A program made the position numbers and the translations under genes. A stretch of DNA of 64,000 nt. Source: Bacteroidales bacterium. Its GTDB lineage: Bacteria > Bacteroidota > Bacteroidia > Bacteroidales > Tenuifilaceae. The notes under the pieces are model-generated. The model was not told the DNA's origin, made no database searches, and saw only the letters and a program-made list of their open reading frames with translations. This document shows positions 1 to 9,140 of the stretch, in pieces (the first letter of the stretch is position 1; every line of letters starts with the position of its first letter). The stretch spans positions 124,001 through 188,000 of the forward strand of contig JAFGDZ010000068.1 in NCBI GenBank assembly GCA_016931855.1, read 5' to 3'.

Positions 1-1379
1 CAGGAGAAACCAATGCTCCAGCCTACTTTGTTTTTGAAACGCTAAGTAGCAGCAAACAAAAAATGGGTAAAGCAGAAACAACCTCTATAAACATTACCCA
101 ATTCTGGAACTACTCTGCATTATCCTCATTTACTGGCAATATAGGTGTGGCGCTATACAATGAAAACGGAGACTTAACAAACTTATTAACACAAGATGAT
201 ATCACCAAACCTATTTTACCTGGATATGGAGCGAAAGAGTTCTCTTTTGACAACATTGCATTTACCAATGTAGCCAATGGGACATACCGTTTACACCTAA
301 TATCAAAGACAGAAAGCAGCAACACATGGACACAAATTAAAAGCCTTAACGCCATCACTAACTACATTACTGTTGAGGTAACTGATACAGAGATTATTTT
401 CGGTTCTCAATCAACCTCTTCTGCGCTCACCCTAGAAGGAACCATTGGCCTACCTGAAAAAGTTTACACAAACAAACCAGTAGAGGTAAGCATGACTTTA
501 AAGAATGACGGACAAACGGAATACTCTTCTTTTGTAGGAATAAGTGTTACACAAGAGAGTAAAGAAGAGGTTGTTATCTACGGAAAGGTTATAATTCCTG
601 TGGGAGCAACCCAAACATTCTACTTCACAGCTAGCTCTTTTACCGAAACTGCAGGAGAGGTTACCGTTAAAGCCCTTTACGATATATATAACGGAGCAAA
701 CAGCCTGGATACATTATCGGGGATACTTACGAGTAAGCAAGTTAACATACTTGCCAGTACTACCACCCAAGGATTAATGCCATCGGTAATATCATATACC
801 ATTGACAAAAATTCCGTTGCTGCAACAGAAGAATTCACTGTTACTGCAACACTTAAAAGTAACGATGCAACAAATCATTTTGACACACACCTTATGATTT
901 TTGTATTCAAAGGGAATAACCAAGCAGGAAGTTTTGGGTACACTCCTAATTTTAGTCTTGCTCCTTCCGAGGAAAAAACATTAACATTCAGAAGCAGTTT
1001 AACCCTTGCCCCTGGTGTTTACACGTTAATATTTGCCTTTTACAACCCAGAAGATGAAATGTTTAACAGATTCACCGGAGCACAAGACATTGACGTAACC
1101 CTTACTGAATACGCCAATCCAGTAACTGATCCTACTGAAGAACAAGCAGAACTTAGGGTGTACCCTAACCCTGCGTTGGATGTAATCTCAGTTAACGGAT
1201 TAGCCTCACAAGGTAATAGCCTAAAACTATTCAACATGCAGGGACAAATTACCCTTGATGAAAGGATTGAGAACAATAGCACTATAAACATTAGCCATTT
1301 ACCTAGTGGAGTTTACATTGCAGTTATTACTGACAAAAACGGAACGATTTCCAAAAAAGTTAAGGTTGTAAAACAATAA
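1..1379 (+). CDS. T9SS-secreted protein, C-terminal part (5' end outside window)
   Basis: The reading frame is open from the first full codon at position 3, with no stop before the window edge, so the N-terminus lies upstream. The visible part (about 458 residues) consists of beta-rich, Ser/Thr/Asn-rich segments. Two stretches resemble CARDB-like adhesion modules (a PVEVSMTLKNDGQT pattern, and later FTVTATLKSND). The last 75 residues are a typical type IX secretion sorting domain: the RVYPNPALD motif, then LKLFNMQGQ, LPSGVYIAVI and a basic C-terminal tail. Proteins with this signal are exported across the outer membrane by the PorSS machinery and released or anchored at the surface. The function of the missing N-terminal domain is unknown. 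A strong hairpin follows the stop. Confidence 0.85.
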   Translation, partial: GETNAPAYFVFETLSSSKQKMGKAETTSINITQFWNYSALSSFTGNIGVALYNENGDLTNLLTQDDITKPILPGYGAKEFSFDNIAFTNVANGTYRLHLISKTESSNTWTQIKSLNAITNYITVEVTDTEIIFGSQSTSSALTLEGTIGLPEKVYTNKPVEVSMTLKNDGQTEYSSFVGISVTQESKEEVVIYGKVIIPVGATQTFYFTASSFTETAGEVTVKALYDIYNGANSLDTLSGILTSKQVNILASTTTQGLMPSVISYTIDKNSVAATEEFTVTATLKSNDATNHFDTHLMIFVFKGNNQAGSFGYTPNFSLAPSEEKTLTFRSSLTLAPGVYTLIFAFYNPEDEMFNRFTGAQDIDVTLTEYANPVTDPTEEQAELRVYPNPALDVISVNGLASQGNSLKLFNMQGQITLDERIENNSTINISHLPSGVYIAVITDKNGTISKKVKVVKQ

Positions 1380-1387
1380 TAACATTT

Positions 1388-1441
1388 AACCCAGTGCTCA
1401 CACTAACGGGTACAGTAGTTAGTATGAAGCACTGGGTTTCT
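1388..1441 (+). terminator. Hairpin terminator after the T9SS protein
   Basis: AACCCAGTGCT (1388-1398) pairs with AGCACTGGGTT (1428-1438). An inner CTAAC/GTTAG pairing extends the structure, and a T-rich stretch follows. It starts 9 bp after the stop of the preceding gene. Confidence 0.6.
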
Positions 1442-1477
1442 TCTATTAACTTTTGGGTTCAGCAAAAAAAACCGCAA

Positions 1478-2044
1478 ATGAGAACAGTACAAATACTTGG
1501 GATAACAAGTATCTTGCTTTTTAGTATGTGCAAAGCGCCACAAAAAGCACAGAATGAAAACACAGAAACATCTTCATATTTGGATAAGAAAGAAGAACCC
1601 CTACTTAAGGGTAATCCTCCAAAAGCAATGGCGCAAGCCATTGTTTACAAAACCAGGAGCAGCTACAATAATTTAGTACCAGTAACCCTAAACGAGGCGC
1701 GTAACGCCATTGTGTCGTACCCTGCTCCTACCGACATTTACTACAAAGGAGAACTGGCCAAGCCAACAATACTTGCAAATGGCTACCTACTAGACAACAG
1801 AGGAGTAAACCCAAATACGGCATTCCTAGGTATTAGCTACGAAGAATACAGCAAACTTAGCGATATTACCTCCGAATTTCTTTGGCAAAACATAATTGAT
1901 GCAACTCCTTTGGTTGAGTTGTACCACTGTGGGAATCGTGCAGATTTTAGTAACGAGGTAGATGAGCTTAACGAAATAATACATGGTGGATTTAAAAATT
2001 GCAAAAAGATAGCAATACCGCCTACAGCAACACTAAAACTATAA
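1478..2044 (+). CDS. Small putative lipoprotein of unknown function
   Basis: This is a 188-residue protein if read from the ATG at 1478. An in-frame ATG at 1394 exists but lies inside the terminator hairpin of the upstream gene. The 1478 start gives a clean export signal: MRT, then a hydrophobic stretch ending LLFSMC, a plausible though imperfect lipobox with Cys at residue 17. The mature part is not a family I recognise. It contains a block rich in Tyr, Asn and Pro (YPAPTDIYYKGELAKPTILANGY is split around residue 85) and two Cys late in the chain. The gene converges on and overlaps the 3' end of the next gene by 6 bp. It is probably periplasmic-facing and membrane-anchored. Confidence 0.65.
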   Translation: MRTVQILGITSILLFSMCKAPQKAQNENTETSSYLDKKEEPLLKGNPPKAMAQAIVYKTRSSYNNLVPVTLNEARNAIVSYPAPTDIYYKGELAKPTILANGYLLDNRGVNPNTAFLGISYEEYSKLSDITSEFLWQNIIDATPLVELYHCGNRADFSNEVDELNEIIHGGFKNCKKIAIPPTATLKL

Positions 2045-3046
2045 AATTGGTAGCCTAGCCTCAAACATACCAGAAGCCTCAATAATTTGAGGCTTTTTTT
2101 GTATCAATAAATCATAGCGAGCCGATAAATTCTTAAGCCCAGTTCCAGTACCCTCTGGTTGCTCAACCCTAGGATTAATATTGTTACTTACCACTAGCAT
2201 ATTGTTTTTTACGGTAACACGTATTGTTAGCGGCGAAGAGGAGGTTACTACGTTGTGCTTAATGGCATTTTCAACCAGCATAAGCACACCCGATGAGGGT
2301 ATGCGCTTTAACAAGTAGCTGTGGGGCACACTCTGCTGGTAGATTAGGTTACCACTAAATCGGGTTTGCTGAAGGTAAATGTAGTCGCCTACCGATTTAA
2401 GCTCCCGCTCAATAGAAACAAGGTCGTTGTTGCTTATCTCTATTAGGAAACGATATAGCGATGATAACCTGCGAACAAACTCAACCGCCTCTGTAGGATT
2501 ATCCTCAATTAGAAAAACAAGAGAACCCAAGGCGTTGAATAAGAAGTGGGGTTTAATCTGATTCTTCAGATTCTCGAGCTGCGACAACAGCAGCTCTTTT
2601 TCTCTAATAGCGCTAATTAAGCGTAAATGTTCAGCCTCGCGCTCCAACTCGCGGTTTTTCTCACGTAGCCCAAGGCTCTCAAAAGCGTTCTCAAGCACAA
2701 GGGTAAGCGCATTAGTATTCCAGGGCTTTGATAAGTAGTAGTATATTTTGCCCTTGTTAACAGCATCTATAAGCGCATCAAAGTCGCTATACGCCGTAAG
2801 TAGGATCCGGATGGTATCAGGATAAAGCGCCTGTACCTGCTCTAGGAACTCCACCCCTGTTGTTTCGGGCATACGCTGATCAGAAATAACAACCTTTACG
2901 CCATGCTCCGCTAGCAGGGAAAGCGCCTCGGCTGCCGATTGAGCCGTATAAACCACAAAGTGCTCCCTAAAGGTTGCCTTAAATGCCAGTAGGTTATGCT
3001 TTTCGTCATCAACAAAAAGCACTGTTTTATTGTCATCTCCAAACAT
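2039..3046 (-). CDS. Receiver-LytS fusion: response regulator with C-terminal histidine kinase
   Basis: The 335-residue protein has an N-terminal CheY-type receiver with acidic D13, phospho-acceptor D56 in the motif ISDQRMP and conserved K107. A coiled-coil linker spans about 125-155. A LytS/YehU-type His_kinase domain follows, with phospho-acceptor H167 in the motif QIKPHFLFNAL, an N-box LVENAIKHN and a glycine box GTGTGLKNL near the C-terminus. No membrane segment is present, so it is cytosolic and would take phosphate from another kinase. It begins 3 bp after the stop of the Cache kinase and is clearly co-transcribed with it. Its 3' end overlaps the convergent lipoprotein gene and carries that gene's terminator. 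Confidence 0.88.
   Translation of the reverse strand: MFGDDNKTVLFVDDEKHNLLAFKATFREHFVVYTAQSAAEALSLLAEHGVKVVISDQRMPETTGVEFLEQVQALYPDTIRILLTAYSDFDALIDAVNKGKIYYYLSKPWNTNALTLVLENAFESLGLREKNRELEREAEHLRLISAIREKELLLSQLENLKNQIKPHFLFNALGSLVFLIEDNPTEAVEFVRRLSSLYRFLIEISNNDLVSIERELKSVGDYIYLQQTRFSGNLIYQQSVPHSYLLKRIPSSGVLMLVENAIKHNVVTSSSPLTIRVTVKNNMLVVSNNINPRVEQPEGTGTGLKNLSARYDLLIQKKPQIIEASGMFEARLPIL
2074..2100 (+). terminator. Rho-independent terminator inside the opposing gene's 3' end
   Basis: AAGCCTCAA (2074-2082) and TTGAGGCTT (2087-2095) form a 9-bp stem with a 4-nt loop, followed by a T run to 2100. It serves the plus-strand lipoprotein gene ending at 2044, but lies within the coding sequence of the minus-strand receiver-LytS gene. 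Confidence 0.8.
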
Positions 3047-3049
3047 AGC

Positions 3050-4843
3050 CTATTTTGTTTGCGATACGGGAAGGTAAAGCACAAACTCTGTACCGCTCCC
3101 CTTTACCGATGTTACCTCGATACGCCCCCTATGCTGCTGCACTATACCATAAACTATTGAGAGGCCAAGGCCCAATCCATCGCCAACCCGCTTTGTGGTA
3201 AAGAATGGATCGAATACCTTTTTCGCCACTTTTTTCTCCATTCCCACACCATTGTCGGACACCGTAACCCGAACCATCTCCCCCTCAGCCTTTGCTGTAA
3301 TAGAAATTAGCCCTTTGTGCGTTGGCTCCAGCAGCCGTCGCTCGTGAATGGCATGTAGCGCATTGTTAACTATGTTCATAAACACCTGGTGCAGCTTCCC
3401 TGGGATTGCATCAACCAGCGGAAGCCCCGCAAGGGATTGAACCACATCGGTTCCCAATTTTATTTTGTGGTTAAGTATCCGCAGGCTCTCCTCAACCACC
3501 TTTTCCACGCTGGTAGGAACAACCCCACTTGACTCCGACCGCGAGAACTGGTATAGCCCCTTAACAATTAACGAGGTGCGCTGTGCCCCCTCATCAATGC
3601 TATCAACCAAGTCTTCTATCTCCTTTAGCACAAAGCTGATATCGCTATTGCGGCGCTGATTGGCATTAGAGGATGAGAACTCGTTAAGGTAATCCTTAAT
3701 TCGCTGCACATCGCGTTTAAGTGGGCTCACATTGGCCAGAACAAAGTTCAGTGGGTTATTCATCTCGTGCGTTATGCCCGCCGTTAGCTCTCCCAACGAT
3801 GCCATTTTCTCGCTAAGGACCAACTTTTCCTGCATCTCGCGGAGCTTTTTATTGGCATCCTCGGCCTTTACCCTAAGGGTAATCTCGGCAATCCACTGGC
3901 GTAGCGATACCGTTAATACAAGAATGAGCACCAACGTTGCCGCAATACCTACTATTAGAGAGAAATCGTTAACCGTTTCTGATACTTTTAGTATCTCCTG
4001 AAAAGGCATGCTAACCATTATCACCCATGGTTTTTGGCTACGCGTTATAGCTAAAGGCATGTACAATCGGTACACTGGTATCTGAAGAAACTCAGACATC
4101 ACCTCGCGGGAATAACTCGTTTGGGTTCTAAGCACGGTATCGATGTACGATGCGCCATCAACCTCGGCATACTTTGTCCCAATTAAGCTAACCTCGGGGT
4201 GAGATAGGTACACACCCCCAGACGAAACAACCGATACATAACCGTACCCAAAGCTCTCTATTGATATAAACTTGGAGTGAATCCCCAGCAAATCGGTTTC
4301 AAGCAGAATTACGCCTTGCTCGCCATAAGCTGTATTAAAGGGCTTAACGGCGCAAACGTAAACAGAGGCATCGTTGCTGTAGCTATAAGGCTCAGACATT
4401 AGCTCCTCCTGCTGCCTTAGCCCTTGCACCGAGAGCAGCATTAGGTCGTCACCCAGCGTATCGGAAACGTGCGTTAAGGGGATAACGCGGGAAGGCTTTA
4501 GGTTCCCCTGAAACAGCACAATCCAGCCCTTGCCCAAGTATCCATCCAGGAGCTTACTTGTAGAAAGCATACCTTGCAGCTCTGCTACGGGCAATGACTT
4601 AGCAGTATCGGACTCAACAATGCTACAAAGCTGATCAAGCACCTTTGCTGGGCGCTCCGTCTCAACCTTAGCAATACGCGCATTCACCCGTCCAATAAGC
4701 TGCGCCATTCCTACGGCCGAATTATTAGCCACATTGCCCAGCCTATTCCCCATTACATACGACAGGATTGCAAACCCCACCACCATAAGTATTGCAAATC
4801 CAATTGCAGCTCTTTTTCCTATGCGCATCATGATTCCATCCAT
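3050..4843 (-). CDS. Membrane sensor histidine kinase with extracytoplasmic Cache-like domain
   Basis: The 597-residue protein has TM1 at about 13-31, a roughly 260-residue periplasmic sensing region of Cache type (35-290), and TM2 at about 294-314. A coiled coil then leads into HisKA with H359 in the motif GELTAGITHEMNNPLNFV. The HATPase_c domain is intact (N-box NIVNNALHAI; DNGVGM; DPFFTTK; GLGLGLSIVYGI). It should autophosphorylate on ligand binding and pass phosphate to a receiver. Its first 16 bp overlap the end of the LytTR regulator gene, which indicates translational coupling. The receiver-LytS gene follows 3 bp downstream. The ligand cannot be predicted. Confidence 0.9.
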   Translation of the reverse strand: MDGIMMRIGKRAAIGFAILMVVGFAILSYVMGNRLGNVANNSAVGMAQLIGRVNARIAKVETERPAKVLDQLCSIVESDTAKSLPVAELQGMLSTSKLLDGYLGKGWIVLFQGNLKPSRVIPLTHVSDTLGDDLMLLSVQGLRQQEELMSEPYSYSNDASVYVCAVKPFNTAYGEQGVILLETDLLGIHSKFISIESFGYGYVSVVSSGGVYLSHPEVSLIGTKYAEVDGASYIDTVLRTQTSYSREVMSEFLQIPVYRLYMPLAITRSQKPWVIMVSMPFQEILKVSETVNDFSLIVGIAATLVLILVLTVSLRQWIAEITLRVKAEDANKKLREMQEKLVLSEKMASLGELTAGITHEMNNPLNFVLANVSPLKRDVQRIKDYLNEFSSSNANQRRNSDISFVLKEIEDLVDSIDEGAQRTSLIVKGLYQFSRSESSGVVPTSVEKVVEESLRILNHKIKLGTDVVQSLAGLPLVDAIPGKLHQVFMNIVNNALHAIHERRLLEPTHKGLISITAKAEGEMVRVTVSDNGVGMEKKVAKKVFDPFFTTKRVGDGLGLGLSIVYGIVQQHRGRIEVTSVKGSGTEFVLYLPVSQTK

Positions 4844-5598
4844 TTTTTTAGCAGCGCACTTCGTTCTGCGCTAACATAAATATCGTCACCATCGGGAGGA
4901 ATAGGCTTAAGCACAACCTTGAGGCGACTCTTTGAAAGGGTAACTACCTCTACAATTGAGTCGATATGCGCTATAAACTTCCTATTGAGCCTAAAAAACT
5001 TTGAGGGGTTAACCGCAGGTTCAATCTCTGCAAGAGTAGAGCTGTAAAAGTAGCGACTACCGTTCCTGTCAAAAACCATAAGCAGCTTATCGTCGGCCAT
5101 AAAGTAGGCAATATCATCGTCGCGTAAGCTCCTTATTTTGGTACCAATAGTTACCATAAAGCGCTCCTTTAAGTTTTTAGGCGATGCGGCAGCAAGCATT
5201 TCTGCTACGCGTTGCACCATGCTACTAATATCGGAGGTATGGCCTTGTATTCGTTTAAACTTTGCTAGCGCACGGGTAACGCCAGCCTCATCAATTGGTT
5301 TCAGCAAATAATCAACGCTAAAGTGCGAAAAGGCTTTAAGCGCATACTCATCGTACGCCGTTGTGAACACAACAGGTGCCGACACATCAACCCTATCGAA
5401 AATGGCAAAGCTATTGCCATCGCCTAAATGTATATCCATAAAAATAAGATCGGGTGCGATATTGCTCCCTAACCAACACACCGAGTCCTCAACGCTCTCA
5501 AGCACAGCAAGTACCTCAATGCTAGCATCAACCCGTTGCAATACCTTTTGCAACTGCTTTGCCTGCAAGGGCTCATCCTCTATTATTACAACTCTCAT
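4828..5598 (-). CDS. LytTR-family response regulator
   Basis: The 256-residue protein has an N-terminal receiver (acidic E7/D8, phospho-acceptor D55 in MDIHLGD, K100 in DYLLKPID) and a C-terminal LytTR DNA-binding domain over about 150-255, with the typical FFRLNRKFIAHIDSI block. It is a transcription regulator of the AgrA/LytR type. It is first in an operon with a Cache histidine kinase (16-bp overlap) and a receiver-LytS fusion. That arrangement gives a self-contained signalling unit with two kinases and two receivers. Genes regulated by it are not evident nearby. Confidence 0.92.
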   Translation of the reverse strand: MRVVIIEDEPLQAKQLQKVLQRVDASIEVLAVLESVEDSVCWLGSNIAPDLIFMDIHLGDGNSFAIFDRVDVSAPVVFTTAYDEYALKAFSHFSVDYLLKPIDEAGVTRALAKFKRIQGHTSDISSMVQRVAEMLAAASPKNLKERFMVTIGTKIRSLRDDDIAYFMADDKLLMVFDRNGSRYFYSSTLAEIEPAVNPSKFFRLNRKFIAHIDSIVEVVTLSKSRLKVVLKPIPPDGDDIYVSAERSALLKKWMES

Positions 5599-5685
5599 AG
5601 ATATTGTATTACCCCATAAATGTAATGATTTGAATGAAGAAGTTAAATGTTAAGAGTGAAAAGTGAAAGGATTAAGATAGATGTT

Positions 5686-5771
5686 AGACGTGAATCGTGA
5701 GTCGTGAATCGTGAATCGTGAGAAGCAAAACACTAGATACCAAACACTATACACCAATCCCTAAACACCAA
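5686..5771. repeat. Low-complexity direct repeats (GTGAATCGTGA and AAACACCA types)
   Basis: The unit GTGAATCGTGA is repeated with variation over 5690-5722. CAAACACTA/AACACCAA-type units follow up to 5771. Related units in inverted orientation and mirrored order lie on the other side of ychF. Confidence 0.6.
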
Positions 5772-5773
5772 AC

Positions 5774-5800
5774 AAAAAGAGCGCAACTAGTGCGCTCTTT
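5774..5800 (-). terminator. Terminator of ychF
   Basis: AAAGAGCGCA (5776-5785) pairs with TGCGCTCTTT (5791-5800) around a 5-nt loop. Read on the minus strand, it ends in a T run. It lies 26 bp past the ychF stop. Confidence 0.8.
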
Positions 5801-5825
5801 GGGTGATTATGCTTACATGCGTTGG

Positions 5826-6929
5826 CTACACGTTAAAACGGAAGTGCATAATATCGCCATCCTGCACAACGTACTCCTTTCCCTCAACGGAGAGTTTGCC
5901 TGCTTCGCGGCAAGCGGAATCGGAGCCGTACTTAACAAAATCTTCGAGTTTAATAACCTCAGCACGAATAAACCCTTTCTCAAAATCGGAGTGTATAACA
6001 CCTGCTGCCTGTGGAGCCTTGGTTCCCTTAAGGTAGGTCCATGCGCGGGTTTCAACCTGCCCAGTAGTAAAGTATGTTTCAAGGTTAAGTAGGCGATAAG
6101 CCGATTGGATTAATCGGGCCACCCCTGATTCCTTAATACCAACCTCTTCAAGGAACATCTGGCGCTCCTCATAGGTTTCCAGCTCAGCAATTTCCGATTC
6201 GGTTTTAGCGGCCACAACAAGTATTTCGGCGTTCTCGTCCTTAACCGCTTCGCGAACAGCATCAACGTACTTATTACCAGCGGCTGCCGATGACTCGTCA
6301 ACATTGCAAACGTACATTATGGGCTTATCGGTTAGTAGGAAAAGCTCCTTGGCCAGCTTCTGATCCTCTTTGTTCTCAAACTCAACAGTACGAGCCGATT
6401 TTCCTGACTCTAGCACCGCTTTGTACTGAACTAGTATCTCGTGAAGCCTTTTAGCCAGCTTATCGCCCCCAGTTTGCGCCTGCTTTTGAACACGGGCAAT
6501 GCGCTGCTCAACGGTCTCAAGATCCTTAAGCTGCAGCTCGGTATCAATAATCTCCTTATCGCGAACAGGATTCACAGAACCATCAACATGGGTTACATTC
6601 TCATCGTCGAAACACCTAAGAACATGGATAATAGCATCGGTCTCCCTAATATTTGCAAGGAATTTATTACCAAGTCCCTCGCCCTTACTGGCACCCTTAA
6701 CCAATCCTGCTATATCAACAATCTCAATAGTTGTAGGAATAATACGCTGAGGTTTAGATATCTCAGCCAGCTTAATTAACCTTTCGTCGGGCACATTAAT
6801 TACACCCACGTTTGGCTCAATTGTGCAAAAAGGGAAGTTAGCCGCCTGAGCCCTTGCATTGCTCAAACAGTTAAAAAGGGTCGATTTCCCAACATTTGGC
6901 AACCCTACAATTCCGCATTGTAAACCCAT
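5826..6929 (-). CDS. ychF: Redox-regulated ATPase/GTPase YchF (Obg family)
   Basis: The 367-residue protein has the family's usual length. The N-terminal P-loop is GLPNVGKS (residues 9-16), followed by the Obg-type switch region and the G3 motif [18 protein letters not shown] helical coiled-coil domain follows, and a C-terminal TGS domain runs from about 283 to the end ([15 protein letters not shown]). YchF is a universally conserved ribosome-associated P-loop NTPase with a preference for ATP, linked to stress and oxidative responses. It is monocistronic: it has its own terminator downstream and a repeat-rich spacer upstream. Confidence 0.97.
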   Translation of the reverse strand: MGLQCGIVGLPNVGKSTLFNCLSNARAQAANFPFCTIEPNVGVINVPDERLIKLAEISKPQRIIPTTIEIVDIAGLVKGASKGEGLGNKFLANIRETDAIIHVLRCFDDENVTHVDGSVNPVRDKEIIDTELQLKDLETVEQRIARVQKQAQTGGDKLAKRLHEILVQYKAVLESGKSARTVEFENKEDQKLAKELFLLTDKPIMYVCNVDESSAAAGNKYVDAVREAVKDENAEILVVAAKTESEIAELETYEERQMFLEEVGIKESGVARLIQSAYRLLNLETYFTTGQVETRAWTYLKGTKAPQAAGVIHSDFEKGFIRAEVIKLEDFVKYGSDSACREAGKLSVEGKEYVVQDGDIMHFRFNV

Positions 6930-7004
6930 TAGTAGTTATTTATTTTTATTTCGGGTGCAAATTTAGGCTTTTTTATTAAGAATTAAGCGGGTGGAGGGAT
7001 TGGG

Positions 7005-7143
7005 GATTAGGAATTGGTGTTTAGTGTTTAGTGTTTAGTCGTTGAATCGTGAACCTTTAACTTTTTACCTTTAACTCTGACTGATATATAGACAAACTGC
7101 CTTACGCTTTTCGAATCACGATTCACGTCTCACGTTTCACGTT
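7005..7143. repeat. Low-complexity repeats upstream of ychF, inverse of the downstream set
   Basis: GGTGTTTAGTG-type units are tandemly repeated at 7016-7040, a GAATCGTGAACC unit follows at 7043, and CACGATTCACG/TCACGTTTCACG units lie at 7113-7141. The first and last sets are reverse complements of the units at 5686-5771. Confidence 0.55.
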
Positions 7144-7175
7144 TTTCTTACCTTAGCAGAACTAAAATCACCCTA

Positions 7176-8855
7176 ATGAAAACAATAATTACACTAATCC
7201 TTAGCATTGCTCTTTGTGGCTCCATTGCTGCGCAAAGCGAGTTTTATCACTTTAAGTTTACCGAAAAATCGAAGGAAAAGATCAATGGAATTATTACACA
7301 AACCATATCAATAGATAATATTATTGGCGATACCATTTACGCCTACGCAAATGCCCACGAGCTTGAACAGTTCAAAACCTTTGGCTACAAGTATCGGATA
7401 ATTCCACCGCAAGCACCCACCAAGGCTCTAACCATGGCAACCACCGTTGAGCAAATGGCCAACTGGGACAGGTACCCAACCTATGAGGTTTACCGCGCCT
7501 TAATGAAACAGTTTGAAGCCGACTACCCCAACCTGTGCAAGCTCGATACCATTGGCACATCTATAAACGGACGAAAGCTGTACGTGGTAAAAATATCGGG
7601 GAACGTAACCAGTGATGAGGCCGAGCCCGAAGTGTTCTACACCAGCACCATGCATGGCGACGAAACCACTGGGTACATACTAATGCTTAGGCTTATAAAC
7701 CACCTGTTAACCGAGTATGGCTCTAACCAGCGCATTACCGACATGGTAAACAACATGGCCATTTTCATTAACCCCAACGCCAACCCCGACGGCACCTACA
7801 AAAGCGGCAACAGCACTGTTTCTGGAGCCATTAGGTACAACGCCAACTACGTGGATCTTAACCGCAACTTCCCCGACCCACGGCGCGGCGACCACCCCGA
7901 TGGGAACAGCTGGCAGCCCGAGAACGTGGCCATGATGAGCTACGCTGCAAGCCGCAGGTTTGTGCTATCGGCCAACTTCCACGGGGGCATTGAGCTGGCC
8001 AACTACCCTTGGGATACATGGACATCGGCAACAAGAAGTCATGCCGACCAGAACTGGTACATCAACACAGCAAGGCAGTACGCCACACTTGCCCAAACCA
8101 ACAGCCCAAGCGGATACTTTACTGGCGAAAACAACGGCATTACCCACGGCGGCGACTGGTACGTTGTAGCGGGCGGCCGACAGGATTACATGAACTGGTG
8201 GCACCATTGCCGCGAGGTAACCTTTGAGATTTCAGACACTAAGCTTCTGCCTACAGAGCAGCTACCGGCCCTTTGGAACTACAATCGCGATGCGCTGCTA
8301 ACCTATCTTGAGCGCGCGCTTCTTGGATTTAACGGAACCATTAAAAACAGCAACGGAGAGCCCATTAAAGCTAAGATTTTTATTGAGAATCACGATAAAG
8401 ACAGTTCCCACGTATACTCCAACGCCCAGCATGGCACATTTTACCGCCTCATTGAACCTGGCACCTGGAAAGTTACCTTTTCTGCACCAGGCTACACCCC
8501 ACAAACACACACGCTTGAGGTTGATAGCTGGACATCATTAACCCAAATTAGCCTAAGCATTGTAATGAACCCAACGGGCATTACCACCAACAGCCTGCCC
8601 AATATCAACCTTTGGCCTAATCCCTTTTCCAACAAGGTGTACATTAACATTCCCAACCAGCTCACTAGTGTTAGGGTAAGCATTTACTCGCTTAGCGGAC
8701 AACTTGTAAAAGCAATACAAGCCGATGGTTCGGGCACAATTGTTTGGGATGGCAAAACCGATAACGGGCAAACTGCCAGCCCGGGGATTTACATCGTTAA
8801 AGCCGCCACCAACGGAGGAACGGCAACCACCAAGGTTATATTTAGCCCTAAGTAA
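7176..8855 (+). CDS. Secreted zinc carboxypeptidase (M14) with T9SS sorting domain
   Basis: The 559-residue protein has a signal peptide at 1-20 (ends SIAAQ). The M14 peptidase domain at about 90-380 shows the zinc-binding HxxE in STMHGDETTGY, NPNANPDGTY, the substrate-binding Arg in DLNRNFPD, the third zinc ligand His in ANFHGGIE, and the catalytic Glu in VTFEIS. All key residues are present, so it should be active. A carboxypeptidase-regulatory beta-sandwich follows at about 390-470. The C-terminus carries a T9SS sorting domain with WPNPFSNKVYI and a FlgD-like PGIYIVKA block. It is an exported peptidase that trims C-terminal residues. A TACCTTAG near 7152 could be a degenerate -7 element. 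Confidence 0.93.
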   Translation: MKTIITLILSIALCGSIAAQSEFYHFKFTEKSKEKINGIITQTISIDNIIGDTIYAYANAHELEQFKTFGYKYRIIPPQAPTKALTMATTVEQMANWDRYPTYEVYRALMKQFEADYPNLCKLDTIGTSINGRKLYVVKISGNVTSDEAEPEVFYTSTMHGDETTGYILMLRLINHLLTEYGSNQRITDMVNNMAIFINPNANPDGTYKSGNSTVSGAIRYNANYVDLNRNFPDPRRGDHPDGNSWQPENVAMMSYAASRRFVLSANFHGGIELANYPWDTWTSATRSHADQNWYINTARQYATLAQTNSPSGYFTGENNGITHGGDWYVVAGGRQDYMNWWHHCREVTFEISDTKLLPTEQLPALWNYNRDALLTYLERALLGFNGTIKNSNGEPIKAKIFIENHDKDSSHVYSNAQHGTFYRLIEPGTWKVTFSAPGYTPQTHTLEVDSWTSLTQISLSIVMNPTGITTNSLPNINLWPNPFSNKVYINIPNQLTSVRVSIYSLSGQLVKAIQADGSGTIVWDGKTDNGQTASPGIYIVKAATNGGTATTKVIFSPK

Positions 8856-8884
8856 GTAGCCGCTAAAACATTTTTATTCTGACA

Positions 8885-8923
8885 CCCATTGCCCCATTAA
8901 AACCAAACCAATGGGGCAATGGG
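8885..8923. repeat. Perfect 14-bp inverted repeat downstream of the carboxypeptidase gene
   Basis: CCCATTGCCCCATT (8885-8898) and AATGGGGCAATGGG (8910-8923) are perfect inverted repeats around an 11-nt loop. There is no T run on either strand, so it is either a weak or Rho-type terminator or a REP-like palindrome. The rest of 8856-9140 holds nothing recognisable except a promoter element near 9071. Confidence 0.6.
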
Positions 8924-9070
8924 CATCATAAAGCACTACACAAATTAGGCACACTCCCTGCAAAAGCGATTGCATTCAACACAGCCCCCCCTAAAAACGA
9001 AGCAACGCGCCATAAGCAGCAAAAGCAAACCGCAACGGGCATATCGGCCTCATCAATTCTATTTTTTTAA

Positions 9071-9078
9071 TACTTTTG
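9071..9078 (+). promoter_or_regulatory. Bacteroidota -7 element before the pseudo-phosphatase gene
   Basis: TACTTTTG fits TAnnTTTG exactly and lies 63 bp before the ATG. No clear TTTG lies at -33. Confidence 0.4.
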
Positions 9079-9140
9079 CCAAGGAATGCCACGCATCGTT
9101 ACAGCTAAGCATATCGTAAACCAGAAATCAACCCGCTTTT

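Noticed and set aside
5718-6092. A 124-codon frame overlapping the ychF 3' end on the plus strand
   Set aside because: It begins in low-complexity repeats, runs through the ychF terminator and is antisense to conserved TGS-domain codons.
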